A stretch of 64,000 nt of DNA from Certhia americana (lineage: Eukaryota > Chordata > Aves > Passeriformes > Certhiidae): NCBI GenBank assembly GCA_018697195.1, contig CM031864.1, positions 22,416,370-22,480,369 on the forward strand, read 5' to 3'. The notes beneath the pieces were generated by a model, which saw only the letters and a list, made by a program, of their open reading frames with translations, made no database searches and had not been told where the DNA came from. Below, piece after piece: positions 12,193 through 23,361 of this stretch (positions are counted from its first letter, which is position 1; the number at the start of each line of letters is the position of its first letter). The translations under genes and the position numbers were made by a program.

Positions 12193-15100
12193 GTAAAATT
12201 TTGTTCCCTTTCCTCTTTCTGCCAATGGCTATTTTCTTGGTTATGTTGAATATTGCTAAGCATGTTGTTAGTGAAAAAAAAGGTTGTCTTCAAATAATTT
12301 AATCCTAGCCCAGATGCCACTGCTCTGTTTAGATTCGTCTATTAATATTTATGTGCAGTTCTTTAACTAAAATTCTGGGATGTTTCCTCTTTCCTCTCTG
12401 AAAACAATGTTTGGTAAGGACTGTAGATTGTTTGGGTCTGTGGAACTGGTCATTGTTAGCCAAGACACAGAGGGCTGATTGGTGACCTTATCTTGCTTTT
12501 GGCTGGAGCTTCTTCTGCTTGGTGTCACCAGGCCCAGCAGTCGCTTTCCTGTTTTGACATTGGTGGTCACTTTGCTGCTTCAGACATGTAGACAATATTA
12601 TGTCCTTGACTTTTCCCACTCCTCGAGATATAAAAAACTCTCCTGAAGATCCTGGTATGTTGGTAATGTTTACTTGAGTTTTGGTTTTGATACAAAGAAG
12701 AGGAAAATTAAAGTAGAAATGGGGCAGAGGGCACTTGAGTGGTACAGCAGAAGGGTCCTATGAAGAATGAGGGCTCTCACTGGGAGGCTGTGGGGAACAT
12801 CAGCTGGGTTTTCAGTAACACAAGTGAGCAGAGGAGGGACACTGACACAAAGAAAGAAACAAAAATGGTGAGATGTGTCCCAGCCCCACCTTCTCAGGTT
12901 CAGCACCACTGAGCTTCAGTATCTGAGGTTCTGTATGCAAAAGCATGCAGGAATTGGGTGGAGATTGCAACTGCAAATCCAGGTAATGTGGGCTAATAGG
13001 AAAGTGGTCTTAGGAAGAGCAGAACATTGCCATGGAATACTTCAACTGAATTTGTGAATTGGAAAAACAGTTTGACACAGTTTGTTAGGCAGCTGTAGTG
13101 TTTGATTCTAAATAAAAGCATACTCCAATAATAAGCTTCTGTTTTCACAGCATGAGTTGAATGAATTGATTAAATAAATTCAATCAATTATTCCATGTTA
13201 TGTTTCTTATCTGAAATTTATATACAATGAAAAAGAAAACAAAGTTTATTAAATGAAAATTTAAACCAATACGGCTTACTGTGGCAGGTCCCAAAAATAC
13301 ATACATGATAATTTATTCAGGCCTTGTTAATACTTCAAAGCAATTGTAATAATCCAGTATATTTTGTTTGATTTTTTTCTTTTAGATTTAAAGTGAATCA
13401 AGATTAAATATTTATGAAACATAAATATCCTCATGTCTCCTCCATGTGCTTCCTTTTTTATTTTACTTTTGGAGCTATTCGTTCCCCATTATCTCTTTTG
13501 CTCTCTGCTGTAGTTGATGGACTGATCAAAATAGACATTTACAGTACTCTGTAGTTTTTAACTGTTGACTTCAAACACAGGTAGTCCTACAGACCTCTTA
13601 ATGTACAGTTCTACTGTGCTGCCTTGGTATAGGAAGCAGGGCTCTTTGCAGAACTTCCCTTCTTTACACATGTTGATCAAGATCAAGTTGTGAAGAGCAG
13701 GACAGCCGTTGTGATGTAGTACAAGGTGCAAACACCAGGGTATTGATTTGAAGTGCCTGCCTCACCTCTCTGCTGTTCAGCATCAATGCTCCTCTGCTTA
13801 TATGAGTGGGAGGACACCACAGCGAGACAGGAATTGAGCTGTGTGTGTTACAAACTCAGTGTCCCTCAGGGAGCTGGGCCTCATGAAATATTTGATATAG
13901 GAACAGAAGTACTGGATGTCTGAGCGTGCTTTAGGAATTCCCAGGGGTGGCATGTGGGGTGTGTGCACACATCTGTAGGCATGCCAGCAGCTACTGAATG
14001 CCGTCAGCATTTTCTGTTGTACAAACAGGAGCTTGTTTGGGGTCCTTCCCACAAACAGGCTTTATTCCCTCTGCTGCAGAGTCCCTGTTTTGCTCGATAA
14101 TTGCAACTGACAGCCTGGATTGGTGGTATCCAGCAAATGTTCAGCAGCATCAGTGGCAGGGCGATTGACGTGAGCACCGCACAGGGAGGCTCTTGCTCTG
14201 TGAAGGTTCTGGTCTGCAGCAGCATGATAAGGAATCAGTGTTACTGGGAGCATTCTGACATGCTACACCTCAGCCTGAGAGGCATTTCACCCATTTACAC
14301 CCTGATCCCGAAGACAGGGAGGGCAAGATGTCAATAGACACAATTGTGACTCCAGTGCTGTTTGTTTTAGCCTCTGTTTTATTAGCAGCTAATGGCAAAC
14401 TCTGCAGTTCTTGCTGAGGCAGGGCAGCAGTGGTCTAGGCCTCCACGAATACAGACAACATCAGGAGCTTGTGCTCCATCACCTTGTTTTACCTCAAGTC
14501 TGAATTGTCCCCTGTGGCACACATGGGACTGTTCACAGCAGTTAATGTAGGACTTAGAGAAGTTGCAGTGAAATGGGAATGGGTAAGGACCTTCCTGGGG
14601 CAGTGGTGAAAACTCACCTAGTATTACAAGTCCAAGCTTGCATGCCAGACTTCAAAACTGTCAGTAAAATAGAGAGCATTTTGTTATGTATTGGAGCAAA
14701 CCTGGAAGTTTGCAAAGTGTATTTGATGCAGAGAATCTATACCTTGTCCCCCCAATGTGTGCCAGAGCAGACTGTATCTATCAAACAGTTTCTAGTGCTG
14801 CTGCCTTCTGCTGAGATCCACTGGCAGCAGAGTAGATATCAACTCTGTACTCCATTTGAGGATCAGGTCCCCTTTTACCTTTATTAGCATTTAGGAAAAG
14901 TTCATCTGTTGACAAGTTGTCCTTAGAAAATGAATCTTTTTTCTACTCAAGTGCAACTGAATTTGCTTGACTGTCACAGAAATATTTGGGCACGTGGCAG
15001 TCCCATAGTGTACGTAATACAGCTCTAGGATGTGCCCCTAAAAGTTTATCTGTAACTTTTTTGGTTTGCTGTTAGTTTAATGCTGTTTGCCATTCCAAAT

Positions 15101-16364
15101 TCTGACACATGCAACTGTATAGAATTTCCCTGGAAAGAAACAGCAACTCTGTCAGAGAACGTAAAAATATTGTTAAAACTCTTGTGATGTATTTAGGCTG
15201 TGGGCTTCAATGTAGGGGTTAATAGAGTGTTATTCAGTATTCCAGGAAATTGTCAAGATCACCAAGTATTGTACTGACTTGACCTGTGTTACATTGAACT
15301 CACTCTTTCCATGTTTCCAATAAAAACATACAGCAGATTGTTCCAGTAGCAGTGTCAAACTCAGCTAAAAATAAATCCCCTCATATTTTAAACATGTAGT
15401 GTGTATACTAAATATATCGCACCAAAATATATATTTTGTAAGAAACACTATCTAAAATATCAACCCTGAAATCTCCCCTGAGTCTTCTGCAAAACCATGG
15501 GTTTCAGTTATGATTCTGAAAAGTTAAAATAATCCTCCCTCATTTGTAAGTCACCAAATCCTCTGCATTTTACTCTGCTTTTATTGCAACACTAAACCAG
15601 CTTTGTTTCATTCAAGTGGAGGATTTGTAAATAACTAATTATAGGTCTGTTTTTATCCCTTGAAGCATTAACATTTGGCACCTGAGAGAACAGCCCTGTT
15701 TCAACTACCAGACAGCTCAGGGGAAGCACTGGACTCGGTCTCAAAACAGTAGGGTACAGCTGACAAGCTCTCTTGGACCACTGCACCTCCTGCTCTCAGA
15801 GCAGCAATCAAATGAGCCAGAGGGCAACTTTAGGAAAATATTTTACTCTAGTAGCAGTAACATCTGTCTCCTTGGCAGCCTGCACTAGCAGTTGTGTTGG
15901 AAGCTGTGGGTTTGTCCCTGGCCCTGCCGTGTATTTACATTGCTGAGAGGTTATCCTGAGCTCTGCTGGATCCTGTTACCTGATTTTCTTTTGTTCTGTC
16001 ATTTTCTCTCCCTGATGCTTTGTCTGCTTAACTCTTCATGGGTACATGTAAAGTAAAAATTATGTGTGCAGTATGAGATCAAAGGTATTAATTTGAAAGT
16101 ATTAAGTGGTAAATTTCTTTCTGATTAGAGGTTCAGCTTTTCTAAACTCTTTTAGCTGTATTTACTTGGCTTCAGCTTAGGCAATGTCACCATTGCAGTC
16201 TGAGCTTTTGAAAGTGCTGTTCTCTACACATGTGTCTTCCCCTTATATCAAATTCTCTTTGGTGCTCATGTTTCTCCTGCATTTTACTCTCCTCTTCTGA
16301 GTACCTGATTTTTGACTGATGCTTCATTTCAGTGGAATGATGGTATTATAAAGACAATTATAAA
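12193..16364. other. Intergenic sequence up to the inferred NR5A2 transcript end
   Basis: AT-rich with an imperfect inverted repeat at about 13156-13190 (GAATTGATT against AATCAATTATT type arms) and somewhat GC-richer sequence at 13740-14340. No ORF resembles a known protein. If NR5A2 uses a later poly(A) site, part of the right-hand end would be 3' UTR. Confidence 0.55.
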
Positions 16365-16388
16365 GTAATCAGCACGGGCATATCAATA

Positions 16389-16394
16389 TTTATT
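16389..16394 (-). terminator. NR5A2: Candidate NR5A2 polyadenylation signal AATAAA
   Basis: On the minus strand the hexamer AATAAA follows TATTTC and is followed by TATTGATATGCC and then T-rich sequence (TTACTTTATAATTGTCTTTA), a plausible downstream element. Cleavage would fall near 16365-16375. It was chosen because it is the most distal clear hexamer before the sequence loses UTR-like character. The other hexamers upstream in the transcript are real alternatives. Confidence 0.5.
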
Positions 16395-17982
16395 GAAATA
16401 CTGAAAAAAAAATAATTCCATTGGTGATGAGAAACTCTTGGCAAGAACTGACATGACAATATGTATTTCACTGATACAGTAAGAGAACTTCAACTTCAAC
16501 AAGTAACTCACTGCACATTCTAAGAGTTGCATGGATTGAAATCCAAGGCAGCTGCAGAACATCTGTAATACAAATAGTCAGACTTTACAGATTGTCTGTT
16601 TACAAACACAGAACAACTATAATAAACCAGCCAAAGCCAAACCTTTTGAATTTTAGTCTGCTTTTACTAATATATCCTGTAATCAATAAGGCAGTCAGAC
16701 GAAAATGCTTGGTTACAAAGTAGTTAACAATTAACATGAGTAGGTTCTCTTTGTGTTTTGTTTTGTTCTTGTACTTCGGGCAATACGATGGGATTCTTGG
16801 AACCCCGGATGTGGACTAATATATGTTTGATTATCTGAAACCATTTTAACTAACCTAAATTGCTCCTTTCTTCTACATTCTTATTTTAATTTTTCTGTCC
16901 TGTATATGGATAATGGTGCTGCGAATAGTTAGCAATATTTTTTCAGCTTTTTCCTTAATATTCAGTGATGTTCACTGTAGCATTTCAACAGGGAAAAAAG
17001 GAGAAAATACAGAACTCAAACACTTGAATTAATGCGTTGCTTTTCTTTCAAAAAGGAAAGAATGACCACATTTATCTTGTTAGTGTATTTCACAGCCACC
17101 GTCAATCAGCCCCCGAAGGTTACTGTTAGTTTCATTTGTTTGAGGGAGAACATTGGTATTTAAACAATGCTTCCTTCTGCCCTGGGGGATGCTGAGGGGC
17201 TGTGCTCGCTGTGCTCGAGCTCTGTAGGACAGTAGGTGTGTGCTGTGGTACAAGACAGGCATGGGGGAGTTGCAGACACTTGGCTTTGCTGTGTTGGTAC
17301 CCTATGCATGGAGGGAATATTAGAGCTGATTAATACAGGCAATTAAAATAGTGTGCTTCGTACTAATGCAGATGTAATAACTGATGTCTTTGGTATACAA
17401 TGTACGAATGGTTGGACAAAAGTGAGAGAAATGCACCTTTTCAAGTTCACATGAAACAGAAAAAGTTATAACTCACATAATTTACAATAGATTTAAATAA
17501 ACTACATTTAGGATTATGAAGATTTACAGACATTTAATCAAGTGAATGATTTTAATTTGTAAAGACCCTTCTGTGTCCCTGAACTATGTTCCACTAACTT
17601 GAAGACATGCTACAGTAAACACATATATTTGGCTTCTTCATTCTGGCTATATCTCATATAAAGATGAAACCAAAGAACAATAAATTAGCATCATAATTGT
17701 CTACAGTGAAAACTATCATATACAATATAAATAAACTATTCAAAAGCCAGCAATCTTCATGAAAAAAATTAAAGTATTAGGATTTTATACAGTTTCTACA
17801 AGTGATTGTGCAGCCGATAATCTCAAAAATTAAAGTAAAAATGAAATACCCCTATTGATTTTAGTGTCTCACGACATACAGTAATTAAGTACTGGTAAAA
17901 TAATTACCAATTTAAAAGAAATAATAAGGAAATCACTGCTCTGCAATTTTATCACAGTTTTTTCCCCACAGGACCTAAAGAA

Positions 17983-17990
17983 TGTAAACA
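17983..17990 (-). promoter_or_regulatory. NR5A2: miR-30 8-mer seed match in NR5A2 3' UTR
   Basis: The mRNA strand reads TGTTTACA, an 8-mer match to the miR-30 family seed. A 7-mer match (TGTTTAC) lies at 17615-17621. With many microRNA families to choose from, a few such matches are expected by chance in 3 kb. Confidence 0.3.
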
Positions 17991-18509
17991 CTATGTTTTT
18001 GTTAATGTTAGAGATTAATAATACTTTATTTTGAAACATATGTTGATCTACACCTGCACAGTTACCTTTAAGGGTAATGCAATAAGGCAAGACTTATAAA
18101 TGTGGCACTAAATGTTAATACTGATATCTTCATTTGGACAGAGAGAGAAGTGTTTGTTCTTTTCTAATATTTGTTCTGCAGCAGACTTTGGCCTACACAG
18201 ACACAGCAGTATCACTCTTCTTTCTTTGTGTAAAATAAGGGTATTACCTAACTTTAAAAACAGGAAGTTTCATTAGATGTTGGATGTTTGAGTTGATATT
18301 TAGTTTCCAAATTACTGGAAATGTTAAAGATCATTTCTTCATAAACTCCATGGTATCATCCAGTTGTACAATTCACTAGTCACTTCTTTTATTACCAAAT
18401 TATTAAAAAAAATTATTTTTAGTTTTTTAACCTCAGTACTTGGTGTCCTATTATCTGTTTTCTTGTTAAAGAAAGTGTTCTTTGGGATGGCTAAAATATC
18501 TCCATTTCC

Positions 18510-18515
18510 TTTATT
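18510..18515 (-). terminator. NR5A2: Alternative upstream AATAAA in the NR5A2 3' UTR
   Basis: A minus-strand AATAAA about 0.83 kb after the stop codon. Two further hexamers lie at 18388-18393 and 18025-18030. If used they would give 3' UTRs of about 0.8 to 1.3 kb. In DNA this AT-rich, chance hexamers are common, so only the motif itself is certain. Confidence 0.3.
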
Positions 18516-19179
18516 TGGAAACAGCCATGAATATATATGGTGGAGCCATCTTTTAGCTGCTGCCCTGGTTGAGTATGCAGTTGAATTGGCTAATTGACTT
18601 TGGAATATTTCCTTAGCTACTGAACAGCTATCTGATAAGGGCAGTGAAAGAGGGATACTGCCTGGTAGAACACCATGAACACATGACAAAACAAACTTCA
18701 GAACACAGTTAAGAATGCCAAGCTAACTGGATACCAGACTCTTCCTAGGAGTGGTTTGCAGGCAGGCCCAGCCTCTGAGGGTTTGGTGGCCACAGCACAG
18801 AGCTCATTGCCTAGGCCAGCTCTCTCTTACAGCTTGTTCAATGGATGCCACATCATTTAGCACAGAAGAAGTAAGTATTGGGTCCTTGTAAGGATGACAG
18901 AAGATGCCGTAGATGCAGTTTTGCATCTGTTGTAACTGTTTTACGAGTCCTTCTATTCAGTGAAGGAATTTAGTGCACTCAAATTCCCCACCATCTTAGC
19001 TCAATAATACAGATCAGTTTTTTTTCACCTAGGTTTCTTCATGTTGGCAATCAGCAGAGTTAAATATACAAGGATTATTCTGTCCTTTTTCATGTTGACA
19101 TTGGTGATGGTATTCACTTTGTAAGTTCACTCCAGTATAAAGTCCTATATAGATTCCTTTGGGGATGTGTAGCATATGA

Positions 19180-19187
19180 TTCACAGT
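19180..19187 (-). promoter_or_regulatory. NR5A2: miR-27 8-mer seed match in NR5A2 3' UTR
   Basis: The mRNA strand reads ACTGTGAA, a full 8-mer match to the miR-27 seed, about 160 nt after the stop codon. A second, 7-mer match lies at 17952-17958. miR-27b has been reported to target human NR5A2; that is from memory and was not checked. Function here is inference. Confidence 0.35.
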
Positions 19188-19344
19188 TTGCAATACAAAT
19201 ACCCTGATACATCACTTATTTACTATTAGTATTTGATTATTACACCATTTTGCAAAGTCTTAAAACCACGTTTTAATTAGTGTTGCTTGGAGCAGTTTGG
19301 AATAATTTCTTTTCCTTGAAAGCAGAAGCTCTAATGGGTATAAT

Positions 19345-19592
19345 TTATGCTCTCTTTGCATGCAGCATCTCAATGAGAAGGTTATTACATGGCACATCCC
19401 CGTTCAGGTGTTTGTAATAGAGGTATTCTTCGGCCTGCATACTGATGGCCCGGATTTCTGGTAGTCGCAGGAGAAGCTGCCCAAATTTGTCTGTTTGCTG
19501 TGGGTAATTACACATTGTGTAGTCCAGCAGAGCAGCATTCACTTGTTCCTGAACACCTTCCACAAGCTGGAAGTTCTCGAGATTTTTGACAT
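19345..19592 (-). CDS. NR5A2: NR5A2 (LRH-1) last coding exon, residues 460-541 and stop codon
   Basis: The coding part is 248 nt: two bases that complete Asp460, 81 further codons and a TAA stop at 19345-19347. It encodes helices 9 to 12 of the ligand-binding domain, starting [12 protein letters not shown] and ending [11 protein letters not shown]. Helix 12 carries the AF-2 core LLIEML with Glu534, the glutamate that clamps coactivator LXXLL helices. Tyr516 and Lys520, which bind the phospholipid head group in LRH-1 structures, are present. The acceptor is TTGTCATTCAG, preceded by a run of 12 T. Against the human protein as I recall it, the differences include Asp for Glu in QQTDKF and Cys for Tyr at 528. 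The C terminus has the usual length for the family. Confidence 0.98.
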
Positions 19593-22500
19593 CTGAATGA
19601 CAATAAAAAAAAAAAAGGTAACAATTCAGTTGCATTTTAATTCCTGTTTATGAAGTCAGTGTTTCACTAGATGGATGAATTTTTTTTGCCTCCTGACAAA
19701 AGCATACTTTGCAAGCTGCTGAATATTCAGTGAACCCTTTTGCCAACTTTCCTGGGAAAATGATCACAAAAGACCTTTAGTGGAGTGTCTTGTTGAAATT
19801 CTGCATATACCTCAAATCAATTAGACACCAATGGAGTCTGAGCAAGGTCAGCTCTTTTCATAGCTAACAAAAAGAAAGGTTGAGGATTCCTAAAGTAGAA
19901 GACCATAATATATTGCTAGCAAATGAGTCCCAGGAGGAAGCCCTATCTTTAACCTACTATGTTACACAATTCATATAATTCTGTATTAATTTTTCTGACC
20001 CAAGGTGAAATCTGTGTCCAGGGTATGATGTAGTTAATTCTAATAAAAAGTGACAGCGTTCTTGTTTCTGTTTGACATTTTCTAAATGATTCTGAAAGCC
20101 TTTTACTTGTCTAGCCTATGTTAATGAACCATCTGGTACACTCCAGTGACTGCCAAAATAATATTCCCTACTAGAAACTCTCTAAAATATATATTTCACT
20201 GACTAATGATCTTTATAAAATGAAATCATTGTCCTCTGGGTAGAATACTAGATAAGAATGGTGCCCTTTAACCTGCATATGGTTTCTGAAATCCAACACT
20301 GATTTTTTTTTTCTGGTATTGGACAGCGGGGCATTTACATCAGCACGGCAGGTACAGTTTGTTCACTGTGCCTCTGTTTGATTATCTTCTGTTCCTATAC
20401 AGCAAGTTCAAGCTCTGGAAATGCTGGTCAGAGATAAATGCCAGTATATTATCTCCTCATTGTTTGCTCGCCTGTGTAAAAATCACTTGGATAAAATTGT
20501 CTTTTAACTTGTCTGGTGAATGCAGAAGTTATTCTAAAGCTTGCAAATGAGAGTGCTGCTGTAACACAGGAAGAGGGAACTGATTAAGGAGCACTTGCTG
20601 GGAGAGTTTGTTTTGGTTGTGTTTGATCATTTTTACCATCAGTAGCTACTGTAGCACTTACTACTGTGTAGTACCTTTCTTCTTGTAAGGCTGAAGCATG
20701 GTGCTACTGGGCACAACTATGCTGCTAATTCACTTTGTATAAAGACAAATCTGTTCATCTGTGGACATTCTTGAAGCCCAGGAGATGGAGAATTTGGCAG
20801 AATTTGGTTCATTGTAAGTGCCAGCCTTTGATTGGGGGGAAATGAGTGTTTTCCTTTGCAAAACAGGAACACACATTGGTCACCCGATCCATCAGGAGCC
20901 TGTGTGAATTGGGTCTCACTGCAGCTTTTCCTAGAAGTGCTTCAAACAGAGCAAATACTGGTTCCTGCACATAACTTTGTGCTGGAACATGAGGGAAGTG
21001 GTTGGAGGAGGCAAACATTGTCTTTAGAGAAAGAGGACAGGAAAGATGCCAAGGGCTCCGATGGCAGCCGGTGGCAGCATGCACAGAGCCTGAGTTCCAG
21101 GCTTTGAGCAGGAGCCCCTCTGGAATGTGCTGGCTGCCAGCTGCACATTGGGTTCCCTCTTGCATAAGCTAGGGCCAGTGTTTCCTGCTGGGGTTGTTAT
21201 TGCCTGCCTCTTTCCTGTCCCAGTTTCACTGTGGAAATGAAGCGAGTGACTCCTGGATTTGTTGCTGCTTGTTCAGGAACTGGGGACATAACATCCACCA
21301 GAATTTTGCTAGCTGACTTAAGGAACTCACTAGTTATACTTAAATTGTGATGGCTGTCCAACAAGATTCATCTGAACTTTACATTATCCCAAGTGAAGAG
21401 GACTGGAAAATTCAAAGCTGCTATGCCTGGTCCCTTAACTATTCAAACTCATTTATCCAAAGACTTTTGCCAGTGTCTCTGGAGATCTTTGGATAATCAT
21501 GTTTTCCTGAATTACACTGGACATTTGCTTACATAAAATATAGCTGTTTATTATTTTATGTACCTACAGAAAACTCCCAAGGTATTTTGTAGCTAGTGTA
21601 ACCTGGTTTAAAAATTGGGTGTTCTAATCATATTTTAAAAAAGTTAAGAAAGTAACAGTATCAGCTATCACAATTAATTTAAATAGGTTGTGTCAGATGC
21701 AAAATACAGTCATGAATGAATTGCTAGAACATAAAAATTACCACAGAAGACAGGGACTTTGCTGGAGATTAAACTGCTAAACAGCAAGGTAAAATGTATG
21801 ATGATTTCAGAATCAGTATTTGGAACTTCTTTAACTTTAAAAGTCAGGAAGTTTTACAAACTGTTAGCTGATTCAACCCCCTTTAAATTCAAAGGGCATC
21901 TTTCTGTTGTTCTCTGTCTGTTTTGAGCCATACTGTGTATGAGGTTGTGCTGGCTTCTTGGAAAACTAGGTTAATTATTATTTTTACTCCTTGTTTAAAC
22001 GTCATTGCGTGGGTTATATATTTATTGAAAAATCACAAGACAAATTTTACAGAGATTGTGAAGAAACAAAATCTCAGAGTTGCAAATTTTAAATATTTTT
22101 CTACAAAAAGCGACAAATTTGATATGTATTTTAGAGACACACATTCTTTTGGTTTTAGGTGTATTGATGCCATACTCCAAGTCAAGAGAAAGCCTAATAT
22201 TTAATGTAATATGTATTAACCCCAAACACAGGATCAGTGGCTTCTAGCAGTAAACAAAAAGTAGTTCTGGGCTCCTATGCCACATTCATCCTGGGAAAAC
22301 AATTTTAGTGTCTTTCTTCTAAACAAATTCTGGCTATTTGTGGTGAGGCTTAGTGCTTGTAAACAAGACATTATTAGTTAACCAGTGAAAATATGTAGAT
22401 TTTTCCTGACTTTCTGTAGTGAATCAGAGACAGTCCAAGTATTCACAGTTTAGGACATCACTATATAATTCATCTGTGTGTAGATCTCTCCAGAACTGCA

Positions 22501-23338
22501 ATTACAGTACTAGGGACGTAGAGGCAACCTGATTTGGGGTGAGTCTCCATGAAGTGACCAAGATCTTGTATATGACTTTTGATCTTATCTCATTTACATT
22601 AACAGTGAATGCTGCAGTAAAGCCAACGAGACAATCTGAACAGAGAGAACGATTTGTGCTGCGAGCACTGTGTAAAGCTCCACTGTTATCTCTCAAACAC
22701 TCCTAGGATATTTATATATTGTCAGAAAGGTTTGCTGAACCTATAATTGCAATAAAAGTTATGTGCTGGGGTTTTTTTTGAGAGAATAATGAACTCTGCC
22801 ACTGCTAAAGATGAATAATAACAAAGGCAAACATGTGAATATTGAGTTATTTCTAATAACTTCAATTATGCAGGTAGAACAAGAAATGGTGCAGTTTTCA
22901 CTGGTGGTACTTAGTCTTAGTCGGTACTGATACAAATGAGATTAAATAATAATTTTGGGGTTTAAGTAGGTGGTTTCCCTGTGGTTTGAGTTTGGTTTTG
23001 ATCTCAGTATTTATGCATCTGTGGCTAAACAGATTTAGTTTTGCAAGTATTTCCTTTGACTGCTAAGGAGTTAACTTGGTAAGACAGCAGGCAATGCTGG
23101 TGTAACTGCTGAAGGCAGTGGTGTACAATGAGCATGAAATCTGCTGCTGATGTGTACAGCACCACATCCCTTATGCTTTCACGTAATTCCTCATTCCTGC
23201 TGTTTTTTTTTAAATGGTATGTCTCTTATCAATCTTTACATCGGTTAGTAACAATTTAAAGTACACATGTTTAAGCTTAATGCAAGAAATCATTTTCTGA
23301 AGTTTAGATGCTTGTAAATTAAATGAGTAGGAGTAGGT

Positions 23339-23361
23339 CCCCCCCTCCCACCCACACACCC
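23339..23361. repeat. C-rich run
   Basis: Twenty-three bases, mostly C, with CCCACCCACACACCC at the end. It lies inside the last NR5A2 intron; on the transcribed strand it reads as a G-rich run. Confidence 0.85.

Larger units (their letters stand above)
16370..19344 (-). other. NR5A2: NR5A2 3' untranslated region (inferred extent)
   Basis: The sequence following the NR5A2 stop codon on the minus strand is AT-rich, free of recognisable repeats and without a credible ORF. A length of nearly 3 kb, ending just past the AATAAA at 16389-16394, would fit the long 3' UTRs of mammalian NR5A2 mRNAs, but the end is inferred. Earlier minus-strand AATAAA hexamers lie at 18510-18515, 18388-18393 and 18025-18030 and could give shorter isoforms. 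Possible microRNA seed matches are listed separately. Confidence 0.6.

Noticed and set aside
11737..12225. 162-residue ORF on the minus strand
   Set aside because: Its first part comes from the A/C-rich low-complexity tract, which reads as Phe, Val and Trp. No domain, and no splice or promoter context.
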